This document shows, one piece after another, positions 32,395 through 41,302 of a DNA stretch of 64,000 nucleotides (position 1 is the stretch's first letter; the number at the start of each line of letters is the position of its first letter). The stretch is from assembly GCF_016653295.1 (NCBI RefSeq), contig NZ_NHSF01000005.1, forward strand, positions 20,370 to 84,369. The letters run 5' to 3'. Made by a program: the position numbers and the translations under genes. The notes under the pieces are model-generated. The model worked only from the letters and a program-made list of their open reading frames with translations. It searched no databases and was not told the origin of the DNA. The DNA is from Halochromatium salexigens. Its GTDB lineage: Bacteria; Pseudomonadota; Gammaproteobacteria; Chromatiales; Chromatiaceae.

Positions 32395-32422
32395 AAAAAA
32401 AGCAGCCATTCGGCTGCTTTTT
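32395..32422. terminator. Bidirectional intrinsic terminator
   Basis: GCAGCC-ATTC-GGCTGC is flanked by an A-run on the left and a T-run on the right, extending the stem to AAAAGCAGCC/GGCTGCTTTT. It can end both the uppP transcript (rightward) and the puf transcript (leftward). Confidence 0.85.
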
Positions 32423-32498
32423 GCGCGCTGCGCTGGGTCACCCGCAACTAGGCGGGGAGGACCCAGCGAGGCCATCCCGGGATGGTATGCCTCAAACG

Positions 32499-32678
32499 CT
32501 AAACGAGGCCGATCTGCTGCGAAACCACCTGGCTGACAGCTGGAATGCCATCGCCGAGCCAGTTGAAATCCGCAGTGCTGAGCAGGATGAAGTGGATCAA
32601 CAGGCCCAGGATGAACAGGAAGATAAAGATGGCCACTAGGGTGCGGCGCGGATCGAAGATTTGCCAGAGCTTATGCAT
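32499..32678 (-). CDS. pufA3: LH1 alpha polypeptide, third copy
   Basis: 59 residues. An N-terminal [14 protein letters not shown] anchor, a single transmembrane helix and the bacteriochlorophyll-ligating His in [10 protein letters not shown] are present. The C-terminus is [16 protein letters not shown]. It is the last gene of the leftward puf operon, 87 bases after pufB3 and 77 bases before the terminator at 32395. Confidence 0.95.
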   Translation of the reverse strand: MHKLWQIFDPRRTLVAIFIFLFILGLLIHFILLSTADFNWLGDGIPAVSQVVSQQIGLV

Positions 32679-32765
32679 TGTGAGATTCCTCTGCGTTAAT
32701 CGCTATGACTCGGAGCACCATGGAAAAGAGTGCTCGCGATGTCGGGTTCGCAAGCGCGTCAGCCC

Positions 32766-32909
32766 TTACAGCCAGGGGCGCCAGATCCAAGCCAGCACGT
32801 GCGCGAGAACGACCACACCAAAAAAGGCGGTCATGCTGGACATGAAGATGCCGTGGAACTCCTGGGCTTCTTCTTCGGTCAGTCCGGTCAGGCTTTTAGG
32901 ATCAGCCAT
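32766..32909 (-). CDS. pufB3: LH1 beta polypeptide, third copy
   Basis: 47 residues. It differs from beta-1 at two positions (MADPKS, and Ile in AWIWRPWL). The His that binds bacteriochlorophyll is in [16 protein letters not shown] precedes the ATG at 32909; the frame is open further upstream but without function. A long stretch of its DNA is almost identical to pufB1. Confidence 0.95.
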   Translation of the reverse strand: MADPKSLTGLTEEEAQEFHGIFMSSMTAFFGVVVLAHVLAWIWRPWL

Positions 32910-33041
32910 GGATTCAACCTCCGGTTTACTAAAAGGGCCTCTCGGCCATTGACCGCGTACACCCCCGCGGCGGGGTTGCCCTTTCGGGCTTGCCACACCC
33001 AGTGGTTCACTCGGTGTCGGCACGCACCAACAGCTGGTGCC

Positions 33042-33072
33042 TCGATAACAGCCAATGAATGGCTGTTATCGA
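33042..33072 (-). terminator. Strong hairpin after pufA2
   Basis: TCGATAACAGCCA and TGGCTGTTATCGA form a perfect 13-bp stem with loop ATGAA, ten bases after the pufA2 stop. No T-run follows, so it more likely protects or processes the mRNA 3' end between the B2A2 and B3A3 units than ends transcription fully. Confidence 0.65.
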
Positions 33073-33082
33073 TCACGTCACT

Positions 33083-33274
33083 TCAGTTCATCGTCCGAGC
33101 CGCTGGCATGGCCGACATGTTCGAAGCAGGCGCTTGGACCGAATCACCTCCAAGCCAGTTGAAATCCGGAGACGCCAACAGGATAAAGTGAATCAGCAAA
33201 GCCAACACGAATAGGAAGCTGAACAGCGCGATCAGGCTTCGGCGCGGATCAAAAAGCTGCCAAATACGATGCAT
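33083..33274 (-). CDS. pufA2: LH1 alpha polypeptide, second copy
   Basis: 63 residues, [18 protein letters not shown] at the start and the pigment-binding His in [10 protein letters not shown]. Its C-terminal part, [16 protein letters not shown], lacks the DGIPAV motif shared by the other two alpha copies and ends in Met/Ala/Thr-rich residues. It lies 83 bases after pufB2. Confidence 0.95.
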   Translation of the reverse strand: MHRIWQLFDPRRSLIALFSFLFVLALLIHFILLASPDFNWLGGDSVQAPASNMSAMPAARTMN

Positions 33275-33357
33275 GGAATGTCTCCTAGTGGGGTGTGAAA
33301 GCGCGTCTTGGACGGGGCTTTCACACCATAATATGACTCAGCCTAAACAGTTCTGGC

Positions 33358-33501
33358 TTACAGCCAAGGACGCCAAAGCCATGCCAGTACGTGAGCAAGA
33401 ACGACGACGCCAAAGAAGCCGGTCATGCTAGACATAAAGATCTGATGGAACTCTTGGGCTTCCTCTTCGGTCAGGCCCGTCAGGCTCTTGTTATCAGCCA
33501 T
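33358..33501 (-). CDS. pufB2: LH1 beta polypeptide, second copy
   Basis: 47 residues, differing from beta-1 only at two positions (HQIF for HGIF, TGFF for TAFF). Codon choice differs from pufB1 and pufB3 across the gene, so this copy has not been homogenised with them. It is the first gene after pufC, separated by 88 bases containing a hairpin. Confidence 0.95.
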   Translation of the reverse strand: MADNKSLTGLTEEEAQEFHQIFMSSMTGFFGVVVLAHVLAWLWRPWL

Positions 33502-33549
33502 GGAAATCACCTCTGTCGTTTTTCAGGTTTGACCTTTCGGTCATTGGTT

Positions 33550-33565
33550 CCGCCCAACTGGGCGG
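33550..33565 (-). terminator. Hairpin between pufC and pufB2
   Basis: CCGCCC-AACT-GGGCGG forms a 6-bp GC-only stem 25 bases after the pufC stop. It could pause or stabilise the upstream message and set the ratio of core RC to extra LH1 subunits. Confidence 0.45.
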
Positions 33566-33589
33566 GGTGATCCATCACCCTGGATATTC

Positions 33590-35032
33590 CTACCGAGTCT
33601 GTGGTGCCGGCGGATACTGCAGCGGAGCCGGCGGATAACGCATCATCGACGGCGGCGGATATTGCAGCCGCGGCGGATGCTGTTGTGGCTGCTGCTGCGC
33701 TTTGGCTTTACCCTGCGCCTCAGCCGCTGGTGCCGATTCCTCGGCCTGTGCCTCTGCTTGCTCATCGGTCGCCGCCGCCGCAGCCTCAGCTGGTGCAGCG
33801 TCCTCAGCTGGTGCAGCGTCCTTAGGAGCAGCTTCCTCGGTTGCTTCCTCAGTAGCTGGTGCAGCGTCCGCTGGTGCAGCTTCTTGGGTTGCTTCCTCAG
33901 TCGGTGCGGCTTCCTCGGTTGCCTCCTCAGCTGGTGCGGCTTCCGCTGATGCAGGTTCCTCGGCCGGTGCGGCTTCTGCTTCCGCGGTCTCCTCGGCAGC
34001 CTTGGCGGCGGCTAGTCCACCCTCGGGGACCGGCCCCTGCAGGGATGGATAATCCTTCACCATCGGCGCACCATAGAGCGGCTTATAAGCGCCCTGATGG
34101 CAGGTCGTGCAGTACACCTTATAGACGTCACCCAAAGGTCCTTTACGCGAATCCGGCAAGACATCGGTTAGCGGCACAACCCAATCGTTGTTCAGCTCTC
34201 TGACGTGGCGGAGCGCGTACCAAGCGGTGGTACGCTGAGGCGTACTCTGATCCCAAGAGTAGAACGAACGTGAGTTATGGCAATAGGTGCAGTTAACGCC
34301 AAGTGCATCGGACATGTGCATCATCAAGCCATAGGTCCATTCCGCCTGCTTGATCGAACGCCGATTCCCTTGCGGCAGCGCGGTATCGCCAATGATGCGA
34401 ATCTCGTTGTCTTGCAGCAGGAAGGGCGTGAACGGGTCATAGGGCAGCGATGCATAGGCCACGGTCGACGAGGCAATATTCTGACCCTTCGGCGCCAAGG
34501 CCGTCGGCTGACCCGGACCTGGATCGGTAACCCAGACATACTCAGGGACCGGATTGCCACGATGGCAGGTGTAACAGGTGATACCGGTATCCGCGACATG
34601 GTCTTTCCAGTTCGCGTTGGTATCCTGCGTCATCTGCAACATCTTGCGCGAGGCGATCTTGGTGTAGATCCCGTCTTCCTCGAACCCAGCATCATTGACG
34701 TGGCAGTAGTAGCAGCCTTCCTCGGGAGCAACCCAATTGGTCAGTGCAACCATCAAGCGGTTGAACTCATTGACCGTGAGGCCACCCAGCACCTGGACGT
34801 TCTTGTACACATCCTTCGCGAGCGGACCACCTTCGGCGGCGGGCGGAATCGCTTCTGGTGGCACATTGGCCTCCAGCGATTCTTTCAGCAGCTTCGGGTT
34901 ATAGTTGGTCTGCATCTGCAGCCCACGGTAGCCGTTCTGGATGGTTTCGGGAGGTGGTGCCTCGCATCCGGTCAGGATTGCCGAAGCACCCAAGGCCGCG
35001 AGGATCACCGTCTTACGGTTTAGGATCTTCAT
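33590..35032 (-). CDS. pufC: Reaction-centre tetrahaem cytochrome subunit with long low-complexity tail
   Basis: 480 residues. A lipoprotein signal ([14 protein letters not shown]) anchors it to the periplasmic face. Four CxxCH motifs are present (CYYCH, CYTCH, CTYCH, CTTCH). It re-reduces the photooxidised special pair. The core ends near residue 340; about 140 more residues follow, first Ala/Glu/Pro repeats of the EEATEEAAP kind, then a Gln/Pro/Tyr-rich end ([12 protein letters not shown]). This makes it longer than the roughly 380-400 residues I recall for relatives. Its start overlaps the pufM stop by four bases. Confidence 0.95.
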   Translation of the reverse strand: MKILNRKTVILAALGASAILTGCEAPPPETIQNGYRGLQMQTNYNPKLLKESLEANVPPEAIPPAAEGGPLAKDVYKNVQVLGGLTVNEFNRLMVALTNWVAPEEGCYYCHVNDAGFEEDGIYTKIASRKMLQMTQDTNANWKDHVADTGITCYTCHRGNPVPEYVWVTDPGPGQPTALAPKGQNIASSTVAYASLPYDPFTPFLLQDNEIRIIGDTALPQGNRRSIKQAEWTYGLMMHMSDALGVNCTYCHNSRSFYSWDQSTPQRTTAWYALRHVRELNNDWVVPLTDVLPDSRKGPLGDVYKVYCTTCHQGAYKPLYGAPMVKDYPSLQGPVPEGGLAAAKAAEETAEAEAAPAEEPASAEAAPAEEATEEAAPTEEATQEAAPADAAPATEEATEEAAPKDAAPAEDAAPAEAAAAATDEQAEAQAEESAPAAEAQGKAKAQQQPQQHPPRLQYPPPSMMRYPPAPLQYPPAPQTR

Positions 35033-36003
35033 TGCGATACCCCCTGCAGCAGGGCCGGATCCTGAATCGTCATCTCTGATGGATAAGGAGGCACAATGCC
35101 GTGCTTAATACCCCAGAGATACCAGTTCTCGACCACCGTGCCCGTCAGCAGAATGCCGAGACCCGCGGTAATGACCGTCAGAACAGCGAACCACCAAGCC
35201 CAACGATGGATGGATTCCATGGTGGCGTTAAAGCCCATGGTCCAGCGCCAGAACAACATGGCCCGCTCAGCCGCGGTACCGCGACTGGTGATCTGATCGA
35301 TTTCACGATCGCCACCGTAGCGCGACACACCTAGGATGGTGCCGCCGTGCATGGCAAACAGCACCGCTGAGCCATACAGGAAAGCAATGGAGAGCGCATG
35401 GAACGGGTTGTAGTAGAAATTGCCGTACCGGATCGAGATCGCCGCGGTCCAATCAAGGTGCGGGAAGATGCCGAACGGAACCGCTTCACCCCAGCTCCCC
35501 ATCAACACTGGGCGAATGAAACCAAGCGTCAGGTAGAAGAAGATCGCGGCGGCAAAGGCCCAGGCAACATGCGTGCCCGTACCGAGGTCAATCGCCCGTT
35601 GGTACGTCCTGACCCACCAGAGAATGATCGAGGCGGTCAGGAAGAAACCAGCCATCAGCCACCATCCACCATCACCCAAGGGTGGGATACTCAGCCCGTA
35701 GGCCGGCGGTGGCGGCTCAAGCGCGAGCCAAAAGAAGTTCTTGAGGAACTCAATCGGGCTCCAGTTGACCGACGCCAGCATATTGAAGCCGATGATCTCG
35801 ATGGCGATAAAGCCACAGACCAACGATGCCACGCCGGCGAAACCCAGATAGATCGGACCGATCTGCGCGTCACCGATCTTGCCAATCCAATAACTGAAGA
35901 TTGGCTTACCGAGCCGCGGCAGACTACCGGGCGGCAGGTCAACACCGGGGAAAGCCGGCTCGCGGACCTGTACCCGCGTAAAAATGTTTTGATACTCAGC
36001 CAT
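35029..36003 (-). CDS. pufM: Photosynthetic reaction centre M subunit
   Basis: 324 residues with five transmembrane helices. The start [20 protein letters not shown] is characteristic. The special-pair and accessory chlorophyll His residues lie in [20 protein letters not shown], and the iron ligands in the [14 protein letters not shown] region. It carries the QA site. It starts 12 bases after pufL and overlaps pufC. Confidence 0.97.
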   Translation of the reverse strand: MAEYQNIFTRVQVREPAFPGVDLPPGSLPRLGKPIFSYWIGKIGDAQIGPIYLGFAGVASLVCGFIAIEIIGFNMLASVNWSPIEFLKNFFWLALEPPPPAYGLSIPPLGDGGWWLMAGFFLTASIILWWVRTYQRAIDLGTGTHVAWAFAAAIFFYLTLGFIRPVLMGSWGEAVPFGIFPHLDWTAAISIRYGNFYYNPFHALSIAFLYGSAVLFAMHGGTILGVSRYGGDREIDQITSRGTAAERAMLFWRWTMGFNATMESIHRWAWWFAVLTVITAGLGILLTGTVVENWYLWGIKHGIVPPYPSEMTIQDPALLQGVSQ

Positions 36004-36015
36004 GTTGGTGTCCTC

Positions 36016-36840
36016 TTATGACCAGAACGGCAACTCGAGCCACCAGTTCCACCACTCTGGCCAGCCACGCGTCCAGAATGGGCCGCTGATCACGATACAC
36101 ACGGCACTCCAGAAGGCCGCATTGATCGCAAGGAACAGACCCAGGCGGTGGATGCCCAGCGCGCCGATGGAGTAACCGACGAGGTCGCGAAAGAAGGTGT
36201 TCTCATGCTCACCCGTCTTCACTGGCTCACCCTTTGCCGGATTCGTCATCGAGAGGATCAACGAACCGTGAAGGGCCAGCGCAAGCGCGTTGGTGAAGAA
36301 GAACGTAATCGCCAGCATGTGGGCCGGGTTGTAGTGGAAGTGCAGGTATTGGTAGCCCACATTCGACACCCAGTCGAGGTGGCTGAAGATGCCATAAGGG
36401 AAGCCATGGCCCCATGCACCGAGCAGCACCGGCCGAATCACAACCAGCGTGACATAGGCAAGGATCGCAAAGCCAAAGGCGATTGGAACATGCAGTCCCA
36501 TCCCGAGCTTGCGAGCAATTTCAGCTTGACGTAGCGCCCAAGAAACAAAGGCGCCAATCGCACAGAACGTAATGAATTGCCACAAGCCACCTTCCGTGAG
36601 CGGCGCCATATTGAGCCCATAGCTCAAATCCGGCGGGGCAATAGAGATTTGCCAAGGATTCCAGGTCGGGCCCATGGCCGCGCCCCAGATGATTAGCAGG
36701 GTACCCAGCGTCGCGAAGAAGATTGTTGAGACTCCGAAGAAGCCGACATAGAACGGCCCCACCCAAAAGTCAAACAAATCCCCCCCGAGCAAGGTACCGC
36801 CACGAACACGGTATTTTTTCTCGAAACTCAGCATGGCCAT
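36016..36840 (-). CDS. pufL: Photosynthetic reaction centre L subunit
   Basis: 274 residues beginning [20 protein letters not shown]. Five helices; the pigment His region is [20 protein letters not shown], and the QB/iron region includes [19 protein letters not shown]. The ATG at 36840 has AGAGGA upstream; the longer open frame to 36915 is not used. It follows pufA1 after a 111-base gap with a strong hairpin. Confidence 0.97.
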   Translation of the reverse strand: MAMLSFEKKYRVRGGTLLGGDLFDFWVGPFYVGFFGVSTIFFATLGTLLIIWGAAMGPTWNPWQISIAPPDLSYGLNMAPLTEGGLWQFITFCAIGAFVSWALRQAEIARKLGMGLHVPIAFGFAILAYVTLVVIRPVLLGAWGHGFPYGIFSHLDWVSNVGYQYLHFHYNPAHMLAITFFFTNALALALHGSLILSMTNPAKGEPVKTGEHENTFFRDLVGYSIGALGIHRLGLFLAINAAFWSAVCIVISGPFWTRGWPEWWNWWLELPFWS

Positions 36841-36899
36841 TGAAGATTTCCTCTGCTGGGGAGGCACGCGTGAAAACGCCCTCCTCGTAGCAAGATCGG

Positions 36900-36934
36900 C
36901 GGCAGGCGGTGCCATGCGGGCATCCGCGCTGCCG
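36900..36934 (-). promoter_or_regulatory. Intercistronic hairpin between pufA1 and pufL
   Basis: Outer arms CGGCAG/CTGCCG, then GCGG/CCGC and TGCC/GGCA with single bulges, close on a short loop. It lies 17 bases after the pufA1 stop. In Rhodobacter a hairpin at this place stabilises the pufBA message over pufLM; the same role is inferred here. Confidence 0.6.
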
Positions 36935-36951
36935 TCATCCGATAGGCCCTG

Positions 36952-37149
36952 TTACATCTGCTGCGGGACGACCTGAGCAGTCTGTACACCTTCAACGGCC
37001 GGGATACCGTCTTCGAGCCAGTTGAAGTCGCTGGTGCTGAGTAAGATCATATGGATCGCTAGCCCAAGGACGATCAGGAACACGCCCAGAGCCGTCAACG
37101 CCGTCGTGGGCTGAACCAACAGCCAGATTTTGTAAAGCTTTTCGTTCAT
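36952..37149 (-). CDS. pufA1: LH1 alpha polypeptide, first copy
   Basis: 65 residues, starting [18 protein letters not shown]. The bacteriochlorophyll His is in [19 protein letters not shown]. The N-terminus differs from copies 2 and 3, which share MHxxWQxFDPRR. The acidic EDGIPAV after the Trp is the region that binds calcium in Thermochromatium LH1; whether it does so here is unknown. Confidence 0.95.
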   Translation of the reverse strand: MNEKLYKIWLLVQPTTALTALGVFLIVLGLAIHMILLSTSDFNWLEDGIPAVEGVQTAQVVPQQM

Positions 37150-37245
37150 TGCTTAATTCTCCAGTATTCGCTTAGAAGGCATGGATCAGAGGTTGCCTGA
37201 GCACGCAATGATCCCAATTCGGTTTTTTATCGCGACGGGACCGGC

Positions 37246-37389
37246 TTACAGCCAGGGACGCCACAACCAGGCCAACACATGCGCGAGAACGACCACACCA
37301 AAAAAGGCGGTCATGCTAGACATGAAGATGCCGTGGAACTCTTGAGCCTCTTCTTCCGTCAATCCGGTCAAACTCTTGTTGTCTGCCAT
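37246..37389 (-). CDS. pufB1: LH1 beta polypeptide, first copy
   Basis: 47 residues: [20 protein letters not shown], then the membrane helix with the His of [10 protein letters not shown] and the C-terminal WRPWL. CCGGAGGG precedes the ATG at 37389. It is the first gene of pufB1A1LMC-B2A2-B3A3. The promoter at 37884 lies about 500 bases upstream, giving a long leader. Confidence 0.95.
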   Translation of the reverse strand: MADNKSLTGLTEEEAQEFHGIFMSSMTAFFGVVVLAHVLAWLWRPWL

Positions 37390-37649
37390 GGGGTTACCCT
37401 CCGGTTCAGCTGACTTGGCCATTTGGCCTTTGGCGCATAACGTATGCGTCACCAGGAAAACGCCGTGGCTGCTTTTGCCGCAGCGCTTGCATGTATCCAC
37501 GAATCGCGGACACCTGCTCGGCTCTCACGACAGAGGCATCAGCCCGGCATCGTGCAAGCCCGAATGGGGAGCGTGGATGGCGCATTGAGCAGCCAGTCCA
37601 CGCATCAATAAGTCCTTTGGTCTCACGCTCTGCGCTCCATCCATCAAGC

Positions 37650-37801
37650 CGCTGTCTATCCGCTCCACCAGCGTTCGCGGCGCGCTCTTCGTTACAGCCC
37701 GCATCGCCCGTCGGGATCAATGCCCAGCGGGGTCGGACCGCGAGTCGCCGTGCCTGCTCGAAAGCGGCGGCTAGGGTGGGCATGTCGGAAGCGGCATTCA
37801 T
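37650..37801 (-). pseudogene. Decayed duplicate of the bchC 5' end upstream of pufB1
   Basis: From the ATG at 37801 the reverse strand encodes MNAASDMPTLAAAFEQARRL. It aligns codon by codon with the BchC start MNASSELSTLAVVLDEPRQL, and similarity continues with one gap to about residue 40 (17 of 39 identical by eye). The frame then stays open to 37406, just before the pufB1 ribosome-binding site, but codon use there (AGA, GGA, CTT) is unlike the neighbours and no BchC match remains. With the matching promoter upstream, this looks like a copied bchC promoter plus 5' coding end. A short functional leader peptide cannot be excluded. Confidence 0.6.
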
Positions 37802-37883
37802 GGGGTGCGTGCAATCAGTATTAGCTCTAGGCGGTTCGGATGGGCCCTGGTTTCGATCGGCTACAGGAACCCTAGAAGTTAAG

Positions 37884-37927
37884 TGTCAGTCTAGCCTGAC
37901 CACGCCATATGTCAAGACTAATTTACA
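37884..37927 (-). promoter_or_regulatory. puf operon promoter with paired PpsR/CrtJ sites
   Basis: On the reverse strand TTGACA (37915-37910) and TAGACT (37893-37888) are spaced 16 bases, a sigma-70 pattern. A perfect TGT-N12-ACA palindrome (37910-37927) covers the -35, and a second with one mismatch (37884-37901) covers the -10, with 8 bases between them. This is the layout of CrtJ/PpsR repressor sites at the Rhodobacter bchC promoter. The module recurs upstream of bchC at 43280. Confidence 0.8.
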
Positions 37928-38228
37928 CATCGACCGTCAACATAGGTTGGCATGGCCGTTCTGATTGACCTATCACAGGAAATGAGGGGGGAGGGGGTGG
38001 TGAGCCAAGCCCAGCCCAAGAGCTAGTAGCGCGTTAAAGGAGAGCCTGGCGGGAGGCGCGTCAGCGCCTAAGGCGATAGATCGCGCCGGAAGCATTCAGC
38101 TTGGGCCAAGCCCAAGGCGTGCAGCCGCCCTACCCGGCCCAAGGATGAGCCGAGAGAGGACAGCGTGTGAGCAAGGGGCAGAGGCGCAGCCACTAAGAAG
38201 CGAGATGGCTAGGAGTAGAGGCTGTAGG
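37928..38228. other. Gene-free stretch between bchZ and the puf promoter
   Basis: I see no credible gene. It contains short GC-rich hairpins: GGCGC-GTCA-GCGCC at 38055-38068 and CTTGGGC-CAA-GCCCAAG at 38100-38116. A G-rich run lies near 37985-38000. The bchZ transcript must cross it if the bchCXYZ-puf superoperon reads through. Confidence 0.4.
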
Positions 38229-38247
38229 CCACCGCAAACCGCGGTGG
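38229..38247 (-). terminator. Hairpin after bchZ
   Basis: CCACCGC and GCGGTGG form a 7-bp stem with a 5-base loop, ten bases after the bchZ stop. There is no T-run; it may be a partial terminator or an mRNA 3' stabiliser at the end of bchCXYZ. Confidence 0.5.
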
Positions 38248-38257
38248 CGCGCGCGTC

Positions 38258-39727
38258 TTAGGCGACAGAGCCGCGTGCGAGCTGCTCCTTGGTTGCACGC
38301 AGCGTGGCCGTGGTGACGCGATCTTCACCGGCCAATCGGGCCGCGCGCTCGGCCGCGTCACGCAACCGCTTGGCAGCCGAGATGCGGGTCAGGACCGGGG
38401 TCGCCTCGAGGATCTCGTCGAGCAAGCGTTGCGCATCCGTGTCCCAAGGCAGTTCCCGGTGCATCCGGGACGGTGTCGCCTCGACCTGATCGAGGTCGGT
38501 GCCGAGCGGCAGGATATTGAACAACGCGTCGAAGAGCGCGTTACAGACCTCCTGGATCAGGTAGGTCGCCCCCGAGTAGCCCATGAACGGCGTGCCGGTG
38601 TGGCGCCGAATAATAGTCCCAGGCAGCGAGGCCGGGATAAACGCCGCGCGCCCGCCGATCTCGGCCAGATACATGCGCTCGTTGTAGCCGCCGAACAGGA
38701 TCAGCGGTGTCTGCCCGTGCACGGCCTCGCGCACCGCATCGTTATCCGGTTTCTTCCCCGGTCGACGTGGGACGGCGAAGTTGCAAGGCAGCCCCATCTC
38801 ATCCTCGAGGAAATGGCGCACGCCACGGGTATAGGTCTCGGTCGCGGCGATGCCGAAGCTGGCGGTGCCAAAGAAATCTTGCGTCACCGAGCGCCACAGA
38901 TCCCAGATCGGCTTGATCGTGGTGTGCTTCTCACGCTCGATGAAGGGCTCCGGGTCGAGCCCGAGCAGCTCACCGAGTGCACGCAGGAAGTTCGTCGTGC
39001 TGTGCAATCCGATCGGCGCCTGCAGATAGGGCTTCTCGAGCGCCTCGCACAGCTTGCGGCCAAACTCGCGGTAGAGGCAGACATTGACCTCGGCATCGGC
39101 CAGGCGCGGCACATCGTCGAGGTGGGTGCCGAGCGGGAAGGTCAGGTTGACCTCGGCGCCGATGCCCTCGATCAGCCGCCGGATCTCGGCGAGATCCGAC
39201 CAGGTGTTGAACATCCCGTAGATCGGGCCGATGAGATTGACCAGTGGCTTGTCGCCTTCCTTGCGCGCCCTCGCCTTCGCCGTCTTGGCCCGCCGCTTCG
39301 CGCCGGCAGCGCCATATTGATGCCACAGCCAGACGATGGCGCGATCGGCGCTCTGCCACTGATCCTCGTCGATGGTGCGCGGCAGGAAGCGCTGGATCGG
39401 CGTGCCGGAAGGCGTCACCCCGCCGCCGATCATCTCGGCGATGCTGCCGGTGACGACCACTGCCGGCTGCTCGGGATCGAGGGTCGAGAAGGCACGCCGC
39501 ATGGCGTTCTCGGTGCCATCCTGCCCCAGCTCCTGCTCGCCGAGCCCGGTGACCACCACCGGCAGTTCATGCGGCGGCAGCGCATCGGTGTAATGCAACA
39601 CCGCAGTGACCGGCAGATTTTCACAACCGACCGGCCCGTCGATGATCACCGACAGGCCCTTGACCGCCGTGAACACATAGACCGAGCCCCAGTAGCCGCC
39701 CGCGCGATCGAGATCCTGGATCAGCAT
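38258..39727 (-). CDS. bchZ: Chlorophyllide a reductase subunit Z
   Basis: 489 residues of the nitrogenase-like component family. [12 protein letters not shown] has a cluster-ligand Cys near the N-terminus, followed by [14 protein letters not shown] and the mid-domain [18 protein letters not shown]. With BchX and BchY it reduces the C7-C8 bond of chlorophyllide a to give the bacteriochlorin ring. Its start overlaps the bchY stop by one base. Confidence 0.96.
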   Translation of the reverse strand: MLIQDLDRAGGYWGSVYVFTAVKGLSVIIDGPVGCENLPVTAVLHYTDALPPHELPVVVTGLGEQELGQDGTENAMRRAFSTLDPEQPAVVVTGSIAEMIGGGVTPSGTPIQRFLPRTIDEDQWQSADRAIVWLWHQYGAAGAKRRAKTAKARARKEGDKPLVNLIGPIYGMFNTWSDLAEIRRLIEGIGAEVNLTFPLGTHLDDVPRLADAEVNVCLYREFGRKLCEALEKPYLQAPIGLHSTTNFLRALGELLGLDPEPFIEREKHTTIKPIWDLWRSVTQDFFGTASFGIAATETYTRGVRHFLEDEMGLPCNFAVPRRPGKKPDNDAVREAVHGQTPLILFGGYNERMYLAEIGGRAAFIPASLPGTIIRRHTGTPFMGYSGATYLIQEVCNALFDALFNILPLGTDLDQVEATPSRMHRELPWDTDAQRLLDEILEATPVLTRISAAKRLRDAAERAARLAGEDRVTTATLRATKEQLARGSVA

Positions 39728-41289
39728 CAGCCCTGACCTCCCGGGTGGGCGGTCTTAGGCGTGGGCTGGTTACCCGGCTTCTTCGCTGGTTTCTTCACGG
39801 CTGGACGTGGTCGCGGGGCCGGCTGCTGATCCCAGACCCCGGCGGTGTCGCCCTCACCGACCCCGGCGAAGAACGCCGTCATCTTGTCGAAACGCGCCTG
39901 GTTGGCGAGCGCGGCATTGACCACCTGCGCGAGCGAACCCGCCCCGGCCGGCCCCATCAGCGGCCGCGCCGAGATCAGATTGGTGAAATAGAGCGCCGGG
40001 ATCGACTGCTCCTTCGCATGCTGCACGACCGGCGTGGTGCCGATGGCCAGATCCGGCTTCACCGCATCGACCGCCGCCTTGTCCTGCTCCAGCGTGGCGC
40101 GGAACTGGACCACCACGCCCTTGGCTTCGAGCCAGTCGCGATCGGCCTCGGACCAGGGTGTGCGCGGCGTGGCGGTGCCGACATAGGGCACCCGTGCCCC
40201 GCTCTCGATCAGCAGGCGCGCGACCAGCAGCTCCGAGCCCTCGTAGCCGGAGACGATGATGGTGCCATCGATCGGCGCCTTCGCCATGGCCCCTTGGATC
40301 GCGGGCAGGAAGGTATTCTTGGCCGTGGCGATCCTGTCCTCGGCGACGTTGCAGGCCTTGCCGATGGCCTCGAGCCAGGCGGCGGTGCCATCGTAGCCCA
40401 CCGGCGCCGAGCCGACCACGGCGCGCCCGGCCTGCTGGAACTCGCGGATCGACGCGGTGTAATAGGGATGGATGGCGGCGACGGCGGCGCAGTCGAGCGC
40501 GGCATAGAGTTCCCGCCACTCGCGCGTCGGCACCACCGGCCCGGTGGCCAGCCCCAGCGGCGCGAGCAGGGCGCCGATGCCGACCGGATCGGCTGGGAAC
40601 ATCTCGCCGAGCAGCGTCACCGTCGGCTGCTCGCTGCGCCCGCCGCGCGGCGCCTGTACCGGGCCCTGCTCGGCCTCGCCGCGCGCATAGCGCAACATGG
40701 CGCTAGCCAGCACATCCTTGGCCTCGGCATGCGTGGGCACCCCGAACCCTGGGACGTCGATGCCGATGATGCGCACGCCATTCTGCGCCTTCGGCAGCAA
40801 GCGCAGCGGCACCCCCGAGGCGGTCGGCACGCACAGGTTCATCACCACCACGGCGTCGTACTTGTCTGGATCAGAGAGCTGCTGGACGGCCTCGCGCACA
40901 TCCTCGAACAGCTTGCCGGTGACCAGCGTCTCGGAATCGAAGGGGACATAGCCGACGCTGCGCCGCGCACCATAGAAGTGCGAGGTGAAGCTCAGCCCAT
41001 AGACACAGCAGGCCGAGCCGCAGAGGACGGAGGCGGTGCGACGCATACGCAGACCGACGCGCAAAGACCCAAAGGCCGGACACATGGTTTGGGGCTGATC
41101 ATGGGGTCCGGTGGGATAGTCGGTCGCCAAGCGCTCGAGCACTTCGCTCTTACCCGCCGCTTCCGCGGCTCGGCGCAATTCATCGCTGCCGGCGTGGCAG
41201 CCCCGGGCCTCGCCGCCGAGTGCTGCATCGTCGCTCGACAGTGAGGCCGAAGAGTGTTCTGGAGTGGCTTGCGGGGGCACGGATGGCAT
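39727..41289 (-). CDS. bchY: Chlorophyllide a reductase subunit Y
   Basis: 520 residues from the ATG at 41289. The Fe-S ligand region is [20 protein letters not shown] followed by [10 protein letters not shown]. Typical blocks [18 protein letters not shown] and [16 protein letters not shown] follow. The last 45 residues are a Pro/Lys/Ala-rich tail. It forms the catalytic heterotetramer with BchZ. It starts 13 bases after bchX; the frame is open upstream to 41481 but that part overlaps bchX. Confidence 0.95.
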   Translation of the reverse strand: MPSVPPQATPEHSSASLSSDDAALGGEARGCHAGSDELRRAAEAAGKSEVLERLATDYPTGPHDQPQTMCPAFGSLRVGLRMRRTASVLCGSACCVYGLSFTSHFYGARRSVGYVPFDSETLVTGKLFEDVREAVQQLSDPDKYDAVVVMNLCVPTASGVPLRLLPKAQNGVRIIGIDVPGFGVPTHAEAKDVLASAMLRYARGEAEQGPVQAPRGGRSEQPTVTLLGEMFPADPVGIGALLAPLGLATGPVVPTREWRELYAALDCAAVAAIHPYYTASIREFQQAGRAVVGSAPVGYDGTAAWLEAIGKACNVAEDRIATAKNTFLPAIQGAMAKAPIDGTIIVSGYEGSELLVARLLIESGARVPYVGTATPRTPWSEADRDWLEAKGVVVQFRATLEQDKAAVDAVKPDLAIGTTPVVQHAKEQSIPALYFTNLISARPLMGPAGAGSLAQVVNAALANQARFDKMTAFFAGVGEGDTAGVWDQQPAPRPRPAVKKPAKKPGNQPTPKTAHPGGQG

Positions 41290-41302
41290 CGGAGTCGCTG
41301 TC

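Noticed and set aside
37406..37649. Possible pufQ equivalent upstream of pufB1
   Set aside because: The frame begins as a BchC-like relic and shows no hydrophobic PufQ-type segment; codon use is unlike neighbouring genes.
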